Shown in pieces: positions 1 through 7,647 of a stretch of DNA of 64,000 nt (the first letter of the stretch is position 1; each line of letters starts with the position of its first letter). The notes beneath the pieces are model-generated. The model worked only from the letters and a program-made list of their open reading frames with translations. It searched no databases and was not told the origin of the DNA. Where the stretch lies: assembly GCF_000308875.1 (NCBI RefSeq), contig NZ_BAGL01000002.1, positions 62,001 to 126,000 of the forward strand, in the 5' to 3' direction. The position numbers and the translations under genes are program-made. This DNA comes from Nocardia transvalensis NBRC 15921 (lineage in GTDB: Bacteria > Actinomycetota > Actinomycetes > Mycobacteriales > Mycobacteriaceae).

Positions 1-22
1 CGGCGGGTGAACAGTCCCCAGT

Positions 23-31
23 TTATCCACA
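23..31 (+). promoter_or_regulatory. DnaA-box-like 9-mer upstream of dnaB
   Basis: TTATCCACA matches the bacterial DnaA-box consensus TTATNCACA exactly. A weaker relative, TAGTCCACA, lies at 54-62. Both are about 230-270 bp upstream of the dnaB start, in a leader with no convincing gene. A single exact match can occur by chance, so a role in DnaA control of dnaB is inference. Confidence 0.35.
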
Positions 32-289
32 GGCGGGTACACACCTCGGTTTGGTAGTCCACAGTTCGGTCGCTTAGGTTCTTCCCGGTGTCGTGAACCC
101 ACGCCCCCGGATCCGCGATTTCGCGAGTCTTGCAGAACGCTCCATCGGTTTGCTGGATCGCCGTCTCCGAGCTGCGGCAACTCCGCCGGAGCGGCTGTGA
201 CGCAGACCGAACGTGTCGGTACCGGGGAGTAGAAAAGGTCTCGATACTCTCGGAGCCGCGAGCGTGATGAGAGAGGACGGTCGAGTCGG

Positions 290-3200
290 GTGGCAGTCGT
301 CGATGATCGCGGGCATTCGGAGTACAACGACTCGCCGGGGGAGGATTTCGGCCGTCAGCCGCCGCACGATATGGCCGCCGAGCAGTCGGTCCTCGGCGGC
401 ATGCTGCTCAGTAAGGACGCCATCGCCGACGTCGTCGAGGTGGTGCGTCCCGGCGATTTCTACCGTCCGGCCCACCAGGCGGTCTACGACGCCATCCTCG
501 ACCTCTACGGCCGCGGCGAGCCCGCCGACCCGGTCACCGTCGCCGCCTCCCTGGACCGCCGCGGCGAGCTGAAGCGCATCGGCGGCGCCCCCTACCTGGT
601 CACCCTGACCCAGACCGTCCCCACCGCCGCCAACGCCTCCTACTACGCCGAGATCGTCGCGGAGAAGTCGGTCCTGCGCCGCCTGGTCGAGGCCGGCACC
701 CGCATCGTCCAGTACGGCTACGCCGGCTCCGACGGCCAGGACGTCGCCGAGGTGGTCGACCGCGCCCAGGCGGAGATCTACGAGGTCACCGAACGCCGCT
801 CCAGCGAGGACTACATGCCCCTCGAGGAGCTCCTGCAACCCACGATGGACGAGATCGACTCCATCGCCAGCCGAGGCGGCATGTCCCTCGGCGTCCCCAC
901 CGGTTTCACCGAACTCGACGAGGTAACCAACGGCCTCCACCCCGGCCAGATGATCATCGTCGCCGCCCGCCCGGGTGTCGGTAAGGCCCTCGCCCTCGAC
1001 ACCCCGTTACCCACCCCGTCCGGCTGGACCACCATGGGCGACATCGCCGTTGGTAAAGAACTGCTGGACGCACGGGGCCGCCCCACCCGCGTGGTAGCCG
1101 TCACCGAGGTCATGACCGACCGACCGTGCTACGAGGTCGAGTTCTCCGACGGCGCGGTCGTCGTCGCCGACGAGCAGCACCAGTGGCTGACGGTCGCGCG
1201 TACGCACGGCCCTCGGGCGGCCGTCCGCACCACCGGCGAGATCGTGCACAGTCTCCGCGACGCCGACGATCGTCTCAACCACGTCGTGCCCGACACGGCA
1301 CGCGGAGAACAACGCCACATCGTCGACGTCCGCAAGATCGAGAGCGTTCCGGTGCGTTGCGTCGAGGTCGACAATGCGGAGCACCTGTACCTTGCCGGGC
1401 ACTCGATGGTCCCGACACACAATTCCACCCTCGGCATGGACTTCATGCGCAGCGCTTCGGTGAAGCACGGCTTGGCGAGCGTGATCTTCTCGCTGGAAAT
1501 GAGCCGCACCGAGATTGTCATGCGTCTGCTGTCGGCGGAGGCGAAGATCAAGCTCGGGGATATGCGGTCCGGGCGGATGAGTGACGACGACTGGACTCGG
1601 TTGGCGCGCAGGATGAGCGAGATCAGCGAAGCGCCGCTGTTCGTGGATGATTCGCCGAATATGACGATGATGGAAATCCGCGCCAAGGCCCGCCGCCTGA
1701 AGCAACGGCACGATCTCAGGCTTGTGATCGTGGACTACCTCCAGCTGATGACCTCCGGCAAAAAGGTCGAATCCCGCCAGCAGGAAGTCTCGGAATTCTC
1801 CCGAAGCCTCAAGCTGTTGGCGAAGGAACTAGAGGTCCCGGTCGTCGCGATCTCCCAGCTGAACCGCGGCCCCGAACAACGAACAGACAAGCGCCCCATG
1901 GTCTCCGACCTTCGTGAGTCCGGCTGCATGCCCGCATCGACGCGAATTCTGCGCGCGGACACAGGAAGCGAGACCACGCTCGGCGAACTGCTCGCGAGCG
2001 GTGAGCAGCCGCTCGTCTGGTCCCTGGACGAACGCATGCGGATGGTCGCGCGTCCGATGGTGAAGGTCTTCCCGAGCGGACGTAAAGAAGTGTTCCGGCT
2101 TCGGCTAGCCTCGGGCCGTGAGGTCGAGGCGACAGGCAAACACCCGTTCATGACAGTCGACGGATGGATTCCGCTGGAGAAGCTGAAGATCGACGACCGG
2201 CTGGCCACTCCCCGCCGAGTCCCCGAACCCGCGCACACCGAGCGGATGCCCGAGGCCGAGGTCGTTCTGCTGGCCCACATGATCGGCGACGGTTCGTGTG
2301 TCAAGAGGCAACCGATCCGCTACGCCAGCATCGATGAGGCGAACCTCGCCGCCGTCTCCACCGCCGCGACGCATTTCGGGGTCACCACGGTCCGCGACGA
2401 CTATGCGGCTGCACGAGTGACCACCTTGCGCCTTCGGGCGCCGTACCGGCTCACCCACGGAAAACGCAATCCGATCGCCGCCTGGCTCGACGAACTTGGG
2501 ATCTTCGGCCTTCGCAGTTACGAGAAGTTCGTGCCAGAACGTATCTTCGCCCTGCCGAACGACCAAGTCGCGTTGTTCCTCCGGCATCTGTGGGCAACCG
2601 ATGGTTCGGTTCGCTGGGACGAAACAGGACGGCAGGCCCGCGTCTACTACGCGTCGACCAGCCGACGCCTCGTCGACGACATCGCGCAGCTGCTCCTGCG
2701 CCTCGGAGTCCACGGCCGGATCAAGAAGTTCACGAAGTCCGGTTATCGCGACTGCTGGCACCTGACCATCGACGGCGCCGACAACCAGACGATCTTTCTG
2801 CATGACATCGGTGTCCACGGCAACCGCGGCACGGCGGCCGAGGCGACTCTCCTCGAATTGGAGACCATGGCGCGCAATACGAACGTCGACACCGTCCCCA
2901 AGGAGATCTGGACCAAGGTCCGAGAACTCCTGGCCGACAAACACATCACACACCGAGAGTTTTCGGCGGCCATGGGCTCCCGCTTCTGCGGATCCACCAT
3001 GTGGAAGCACTCGCCCAGCCGGGCTCGCTTGGCCCGTGTCGCCGATGTTCTGCAAGACGCCGACATCGAGATGTTCGCGACCAACGATGTCTTCTGGGAC
3101 CGAATCGTCGAAATCACCAGCCTCGGCGAACAAGATGTCTACGACGGCACCGTGCCAGGAACCCACAACTTCGTCGCACAGGGCATCTCAGCGCACAACT

Positions 3201-3382
3201 CGCTGGAACAGGATGCGGATATGGTCATCCTCCTCCACCGCCCCGACGCCTTCGAACGCGACGACCCCCGCGGCGGCGAGGCCGACCTGATCCTCGGCAA
3301 ACACCGAAACGGCCCCACCGCCACCATCACCGTCGCCCACCAGCTCCACCTCAGCCGTTTCGTCGATATGGCTCGGGGATAA
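290..3382 (+). CDS. dnaB: Replicative DNA helicase DnaB with two inteins
   Basis: This is the precursor of the hexameric helicase that unwinds DNA at the replication fork. It has 1030 codons; removing the two inteins (146 and 425 aa) leaves a 459-aa extein, the usual DnaB length. The N-terminal DnaB domain covers roughly residues 25-130. The RecA-like domain has a Walker A (AARPGVGK then ST) interrupted by intein 1, and a Walker B with IVDYLQLM around D482. The end, LSRFVDMARG, looks natural. The GTG at 290 is preceded by GAGAGGA at 271-277. Function depends on both inteins splicing out. The stop codon at 3380-3382 is shared with the target duplication of the transposon that follows. Confidence 0.97.
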   Translation: MAVVDDRGHSEYNDSPGEDFGRQPPHDMAAEQSVLGGMLLSKDAIADVVEVVRPGDFYRPAHQAVYDAILDLYGRGEPADPVTVAASLDRRGELKRIGGAPYLVTLTQTVPTAANASYYAEIVAEKSVLRRLVEAGTRIVQYGYAGSDGQDVAEVVDRAQAEIYEVTERRSSEDYMPLEELLQPTMDEIDSIASRGGMSLGVPTGFTELDEVTNGLHPGQMIIVAARPGVGKALALDTPLPTPSGWTTMGDIAVGKELLDARGRPTRVVAVTEVMTDRPCYEVEFSDGAVVVADEQHQWLTVARTHGPRAAVRTTGEIVHSLRDADDRLNHVVPDTARGEQRHIVDVRKIESVPVRCVEVDNAEHLYLAGHSMVPTHNSTLGMDFMRSASVKHGLASVIFSLEMSRTEIVMRLLSAEAKIKLGDMRSGRMSDDDWTRLARRMSEISEAPLFVDDSPNMTMMEIRAKARRLKQRHDLRLVIVDYLQLMTSGKKVESRQQEVSEFSRSLKLLAKELEVPVVAISQLNRGPEQRTDKRPMVSDLRESGCMPASTRILRADTGSETTLGELLASGEQPLVWSLDERMRMVARPMVKVFPSGRKEVFRLRLASGREVEATGKHPFMTVDGWIPLEKLKIDDRLATPRRVPEPAHTERMPEAEVVLLAHMIGDGSCVKRQPIRYASIDEANLAAVSTAATHFGVTTVRDDYAAARVTTLRLRAPYRLTHGKRNPIAAWLDELGIFGLRSYEKFVPERIFALPNDQVALFLRHLWATDGSVRWDETGRQARVYYASTSRRLVDDIAQLLLRLGVHGRIKKFTKSGYRDCWHLTIDGADNQTIFLHDIGVHGNRGTAAEATLLELETMARNTNVDTVPKEIWTKVRELLADKHITHREFSAAMGSRFCGSTMWKHSPSRARLARVADVLQDADIEMFATNDVFWDRIVEITSLGEQDVYDGTVPGTHNFVAQGISAHNSLEQDADMVILLHRPDAFERDDPRGGEADLILGKHRNGPTATITVAHQLHLSRFVDMARG
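986..1423 (+). other. DnaB intein 1: class 3-type mini-intein in the Walker A motif
   Basis: The insertion splits the P-loop between GVGK (residue 232) and STLG (379). The intein is 146 aa with no room for a homing endonuclease. Its first residue is Ala, not Cys or Ser. It has the Trp/Cys/Thr combination of class 3 inteins: Trp67 in block B (DEQHQW), Cys125 in block F (VRCVEV), and Thr144 before the terminal His145-Asn146. The +1 extein residue is Ser. In class 3 inteins the block F Cys makes the first attack, so lack of a residue-1 nucleophile does not mean it is dead. Confidence 0.9.
1925..3199 (+). other. DnaB intein 2: class 1 intein with LAGLIDADG endonuclease
   Basis: This 425-aa intein interrupts the conserved stretch DLRESG / SLEQDADMV of DnaB. 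It starts with Cys (residue 546) and ends GISAHN before a Ser, the normal class 1 layout. Block B is visible as GKHPFMTVDGW. Two LAGLIDADG-like helices, LLAHMIGDGS (D667) and FLRHLWATDGS (D771), each keep the acidic residue, so the homing endonuclease could be active. The dnaB coding context on both sides is intact. Confidence 0.92.
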
Positions 3383-3385
3383 AGA
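3381..3385. repeat. Left copy of the 5-bp target duplication (AAAGA)
   Basis: AAAGA lies immediately before the left TGTAGG end and is repeated exactly at 27943-27947 after the right end. A 5-bp duplication is typical of Tn7-type transposition. Its first two bases are the last two of the dnaB stop codon. Confidence 0.85.
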
Positions 3386-3460
3386 TGTAGGTTTCTCAGT
3401 TTGGGCTGCATTTTCTCAATGCTCGTTGCATTTGTACTGCATTTATGCAGACGAACTGAG
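3386..3460 (+). repeat. Left end of the Tn7-like element with TnsB-site-like repeats
   Basis: The terminal TGTAGGTTTCTCA is followed by CTGCATTTTCTCAA (3406-3419), TTGCATTTG (3426-3434) and CTGCATTTA (3438-3446). The right end contains related CTGCGCATTCTC and CTGCATTTCC motifs. The stretch is clearly more A+T rich than its surroundings. Assigning the repeats as TnsB-binding sites is inference from Tn7 family organisation. Confidence 0.75.
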
Positions 3461-3548
3461 TATTGACGCTCGAAGAGGCTGCGCCGCTCGGCTTCTGCGG
3501 GGATAATGGTTGTTGCCTTGAGGTTCAGCGCTCTGAGAGGCAGCACCG

Positions 3549-4292
3549 ATGGCGGAGTTGACTTCAACATTTGTGTCAACCCGGCGGTCGCCTACGGGTG
3601 AGATCGCCAGGTTCCCTTGGGACGAAATGCAGTTCGAACGATTTTCAGACATCGGACCATGGCGGACGATTCGTTGGTACAAGGGGCAGCAGCACTACCC
3701 TGGCTGGTACTGGTCAGCGACGGAAGCTGATCTTGTCCTCTATGAGTCCAGGCTCGAGCTGGCCAATCTTCTGCTGTGTGACTTCGACCGCTCTGTAAAA
3801 AGCATTGCGGCGCAACCGTTCTTCGTACGAACCTTCGCTGAAGGCAAACCGAGGACGCACGTGCCCGACTATCTACTGTGGTCCGATACCGGTCCGATCG
3901 TGATGGATGTGAAGCCTCGCAGTCAGCTGGCACAGCCCAAGGTTGCATTCACCCTTGGATGGGTGCGGAAGTTGGTCGAAGACCTCGGCTGGCGCTATGA
4001 GGTAGCCAGCGAGCCGGATGCGCAGACAGTGCGGAATGTTCGGTTTCTTGCAGGGTTTCGGCGGCAATGGCTGTTCCGTCCTTCGCTTGTCGAGCAACTT
4101 CGATCCGGCGCAGTGGACGGGTTGCGGTTCAGCGATGCGTGCCGCGCTGTACCGGGCTGTGAAGAACCGATCGTTCGTGCGACGTTGCTGCATCTGATGT
4201 GGGAGCGGGTTTACTTGGTCGATGTCGGTGCACCGCTTCGTTCTTCCCTTGTTCTGAGAAGAAAACCTGTCCTGACAAGGAATTTGCGATGA
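3549..4292 (+). CDS. tnsA: TnsA-like transposon endonuclease
   Basis: TnsA cuts the 5' ends of the element so that Tn7-type transposons move by cut-and-paste. The 247-aa protein has the PD-(D/E)XK arrangement of TnsA: E66 in YESRLEL, D107 in HVPDYLL, and D120-K122 in VMDVKP. A C-terminal part from about residue 165 resembles the TnsA C-terminal domain that contacts TnsC. It is the first gene of the tns operon, 163 bp from the left end, so its promoter must lie within the end sequences. Its stop overlaps the tnsB start as ATGA. Confidence 0.9.
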   Translation: MAELTSTFVSTRRSPTGEIARFPWDEMQFERFSDIGPWRTIRWYKGQQHYPGWYWSATEADLVLYESRLELANLLLCDFDRSVKSIAAQPFFVRTFAEGKPRTHVPDYLLWSDTGPIVMDVKPRSQLAQPKVAFTLGWVRKLVEDLGWRYEVASEPDAQTVRNVRFLAGFRRQWLFRPSLVEQLRSGAVDGLRFSDACRAVPGCEEPIVRATLLHLMWERVYLVDVGAPLRSSLVLRRKPVLTRNLR

Positions 4293-6445
4293 CCGAGGTG
4301 GGCGTTCGTGTGGGGATCGGCACGAGAGTTCTCGTCGACGGCGACCTTGCGGAAGTCATGGATCTGACCGTTGGGCAGTGGGGAATCGCGGTCACACTGC
4401 ATGTCCTCCGTACGGGCGCCGTCGTGCTGATAGCGCTGAGTGAACTCATGAAGGAGGGGGGTCGTGCACGAGTTGTCGCTGAGGTAGCTGGCTCAGCGAC
4501 AAATGATTCGGACGACGATGCGGCAGCGATACTGTCGATGCTCGACAAGGCACAACGCGAGTCGGTGCGCGAGCGAGCAGCCCACGTGCGAGAGGTATTA
4601 ACTGGCTATCGCTCCGGCAACCCCGATTTGGCGCAGGCAGGTGAGCCTCGCGCAGACTACGATCCGCATGTCCCTTTGACGCGGCGGTATGCGGCGAAAG
4701 CCAAAGAGCTTTCGGTTGGTCTACGGACCCTGCAGGGGTGGGTCGCTGCCTACAAGGCGCAGGGTGAAGCGGGGCTGGCGCAGAAGCCGAAGTCTTGGTC
4801 GAGCAATCCCTACGGTCGGGTCGACGCACGTTGGGTCGAGGCGGCGTTGGAAGTGATGGTCGAGCACACGACCGCGTCGCGCCCATCACAGCTGATGGTG
4901 ATCAGACGAACCAACGCGAGAGTGGAACTGCGGTTCGGTGCCGGGGCTGTTCCGCTGCCATCACAACCGTCGGCCTACCGCGTCCTCGCCGCTCTGGAGC
5001 GCCAACATCCGTTGTTTCGGTTAAGTACCAAACGAAATCGCGATATCAGCGAGCGGCCGAAATCGGTCTATGGGTCGCTTCGCCCTACACGACCTGGCGA
5101 GTACCTGCTGATGGATACGACCCGTCTCGACGTGTTCGCGCTCGACCCCGTGACGGTGAAATGGGTACAACTCGATCTAACAGTTGCGATGGACTGGTAC
5201 TCGCGGTGCATCGTAGGTATCAGGCTCACGCCCGTGTCACCGAAATCCATCGACGCTGCGGCGACGATGTATCAAGTCTTTCGACCTCCCGCAGCCGGAA
5301 ATGAGTGGCCGGCACAGGCTATCTGGCCCGGACACGGAGTCCCTCGCACCATCTTGATCGACTCTGAGGCAATCAAGGGCCCCATTACAGACGGAGTCAC
5401 TCACCCTCCACTTGTGCCGGAGACTCTGGTCATAGATCACGGCAAGATCTATGTCTCAGAGCATATGACGAGTGTATGCGCGCGGATGGGCATATCTATA
5501 CAGCCAGCCCGCTTGCGCACCGGGCGAGACAAAGGGCCCGTGGAACGGTTCTTTCGAACCCTGCGCGAAGACTTATTGCAGGCACTGCCCGGATATAAGG
5601 GACCAGATCTCCATTCGCGCGGCGAGCGCCCCGAGGACGAGGCGATCTTCTATCTCGATGAGCTCGACACGATCGTGCGCGAATGGGTCGGGCAGGTCTA
5701 TCACCTTCGGCCCCATGCTGGCCTTGTAGATCCTCATCAACCAGGCCAGCAGCTTTCGCCGGCACTGATGTTCCAGCACGGTGTCGCTCGTGCCGGCTAC
5801 GTCGAGGTCCCCAGCGATCCGCATCTTGCCTACGAATTCCTACCTGTCGCCCATCGAACGGTGCAGCACTATGGTATTGACTTCGGCGGGCGGGTGTACA
5901 AGGGCGTTCTCGGCGGATGCAGCGAACGTTTGGTGCTCGTGCGGGGAAAAATGAAGCGGCGCATCATTATTCGTCACAACCCGGATGATATTACGCATAT
6001 CTACGTGCGCAGCGACTCGGGTGACTGGCGCACCCTAACGTGGGAGCACGCGTCCTCGCTAGATATGCCACTCAGTGAGGATGCGTTGCGGTTTGCACGT
6101 AAGCTCGCAGAAACCGAGTATGCCTTCCCCAGTGACAAACTGGCTGTTACCAAACTCCTGGAACGATGGAATCTAGGCCTGGGGCGGACTCTTGCCGAAC
6201 GGCGCATGGCCCTGCGACAGGCTCGCAGTCAGCAGTGGCTGCTCGATGAGCAGCCCGCGCACAAAGCCGAGGACCAACTCGAGCAGTTGCCCTCGGTGGC
6301 CCGTGTGCTGGCGACATCAAGCGAGCAGTCAACGGTCCAGTGGGACAACGATTCCGGCGACGACGATAGCGACGAAGAGCTCGACCCGATGCTCGGGGGC
6401 GACGGGGGCGACGACTTCTACGCTGATGCATTGGAGAACCTATGA
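4289..6445 (+). CDS. tnsB: TnsB-like DDE transposase
   Basis: TnsB binds the transposon ends and joins the 3' ends to the target. The 718-aa protein has a Mu/TnsB-type N-terminal DNA-binding part, an RNase H-fold core with D276 (LLMDTTRLD), D383 (VIDHGKIYVS) and E419 (GPVERFFRTL), and a beta-barrel-like C-terminal part. Exactly 35 residues separate D383 and E419, the classic D,D(35)E spacing. The start at 4289 overlaps the tnsA stop (ATGA); the frame is open 90 bp further upstream but that would run into tnsA. The C-terminus is acidic. The stop overlaps the tnsC start. Confidence 0.93.
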   Translation: MTEVGVRVGIGTRVLVDGDLAEVMDLTVGQWGIAVTLHVLRTGAVVLIALSELMKEGGRARVVAEVAGSATNDSDDDAAAILSMLDKAQRESVRERAAHVREVLTGYRSGNPDLAQAGEPRADYDPHVPLTRRYAAKAKELSVGLRTLQGWVAAYKAQGEAGLAQKPKSWSSNPYGRVDARWVEAALEVMVEHTTASRPSQLMVIRRTNARVELRFGAGAVPLPSQPSAYRVLAALERQHPLFRLSTKRNRDISERPKSVYGSLRPTRPGEYLLMDTTRLDVFALDPVTVKWVQLDLTVAMDWYSRCIVGIRLTPVSPKSIDAAATMYQVFRPPAAGNEWPAQAIWPGHGVPRTILIDSEAIKGPITDGVTHPPLVPETLVIDHGKIYVSEHMTSVCARMGISIQPARLRTGRDKGPVERFFRTLREDLLQALPGYKGPDLHSRGERPEDEAIFYLDELDTIVREWVGQVYHLRPHAGLVDPHQPGQQLSPALMFQHGVARAGYVEVPSDPHLAYEFLPVAHRTVQHYGIDFGGRVYKGVLGGCSERLVLVRGKMKRRIIIRHNPDDITHIYVRSDSGDWRTLTWEHASSLDMPLSEDALRFARKLAETEYAFPSDKLAVTKLLERWNLGLGRTLAERRMALRQARSQQWLLDEQPAHKAEDQLEQLPSVARVLATSSEQSTVQWDNDSGDDDSDEELDPMLGGDGGDDFYADALENL

Positions 6446-7644
6446 ACGCGCGCCGCGGGACCAGGCAATCCCCGTCTGCCTTACTGGACAATCTAACGCT
6501 GGCGAGGAAGGAGGGTTGGGGAACCTTCGCCGAAGCATCGGATCCCGTCCAGCCGCCGCGATACACCCGTCGGCAGATGTCCGCAATGAGCGCCAGCGAA
6601 AACAGTGGTTACAACAGCATGCGCAACCACTGGCACGCGAACCTCGGTCCCATTCGGACACCGCAGCTTGATGCGGTCCACGAAGAGCTGGAGCAGACCT
6701 TCGCCAGCAACGCCCAGGACGGCGACAAGGTCAAGGACTGTGTTGCCGTAGACGCGTTCCCGGGCCTGGGCAAGACGACGACAGTTCTGGCGTTTGCGAA
6801 GAAGCTGCATCAGCAGCAAATCGCGCAGTTCGGCCCCATCACTCTTGAAGGACACGAGCGGTGGCCGGTCTGCCGGGTCGGGTTGTCGGGAAACACAGGC
6901 ATGCTGGACTTCAACAAGGCAATGGTCGACTTCTATGGCCATCCCGGACGTCGCAGTGGCACGGTCGCCGACTTCGGTCGTCGAGCATTGGACTGTGTCC
7001 TGTCGTGCCACACCCGCCTGCTGGTCATCGATGACATGCATTTCCTGCGTTTCCGCGAAAAGAGCGGCGCTGAGATCAGCAATCACTTCAAGTACCTGGC
7101 CAACGAATTCCCGATCACATTGGTCTTCGTCGGTGTCGGGTTGGTCAGACGTGGCTTGTTCTCCGAAGGCGCCGACTACGAGGATGCGTGGGCCGCACAG
7201 CTCGGGCGGCGGACCACGGTTGTCGGACTAGACCCGTTCACGCTGAATAACGACGTCCAGCGTCGCCAGTGGCGCCAGCTGCTGCTGGCGATCGAGAAGC
7301 AACTGGTCCTCGCCGATCTCTACCCAGGCATGCTCGCCGATGATCTGTCGGGGTATCTGTTCGCCCGCAGCACGGGTCATATCGGCTCACTGATGCGGCT
7401 GATCCGCAAAGGCTGCTGGCGAGCCATACGCACAGGTGCCGAACGCTTAGATGTGGAGCTGCTCAACCGGGTTCGCAATGACGCGGCCGCTGATCAAGCG
7501 CGCCGGGAGCTCGAACTGGCCCTCGAAAGTGGCCACCTGACCACCACGCCCAAACGCAAGGCCAAATCCAAAACTGCATCGCGGCCGTCGGTTTCATTCA
7601 ATGCGGGGACGCAGGGCGCGTCGGCCGGTTTACGGCCAACCTGA
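6442..7644 (+). CDS. tnsC: TnsC-like AAA+ ATPase
   Basis: TnsC is the ATP-dependent regulator linking the target selector (TniQ/TnsD) to the TnsAB transposase. The 400-aa protein has Walker A FPGLGKTTT (K111) and Walker B LLVIDDMHFL (D198, D199). An arginine-rich segment around FLRFREKSG follows. The C-terminal tail is basic. The ATG overlaps the tnsB stop as ATGA, indicating translational coupling. The sequence is closer to the TniB/TnsC ATPase group than to IstB, whose remnants elsewhere in this element are different. Confidence 0.9.
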   Translation: MNARRGTRQSPSALLDNLTLARKEGWGTFAEASDPVQPPRYTRRQMSAMSASENSGYNSMRNHWHANLGPIRTPQLDAVHEELEQTFASNAQDGDKVKDCVAVDAFPGLGKTTTVLAFAKKLHQQQIAQFGPITLEGHERWPVCRVGLSGNTGMLDFNKAMVDFYGHPGRRSGTVADFGRRALDCVLSCHTRLLVIDDMHFLRFREKSGAEISNHFKYLANEFPITLVFVGVGLVRRGLFSEGADYEDAWAAQLGRRTTVVGLDPFTLNNDVQRRQWRQLLLAIEKQLVLADLYPGMLADDLSGYLFARSTGHIGSLMRLIRKGCWRAIRTGAERLDVELLNRVRNDAAADQARRELELALESGHLTTTPKRKAKSKTASRPSVSFNAGTQGASAGLRPT

Positions 7645-7647
7645 ACC

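Noticed and set aside
74..940. Long antisense open frame over the first part of dnaB
   Set aside because: Gly/Val/Asp-rich composition without domains, and it lies opposite a firmly identified gene; a G+C-frame artefact.
2105..3166. Antisense open frame over the second intein
   Set aside because: No protein-like motifs and fully opposite a conserved intein.
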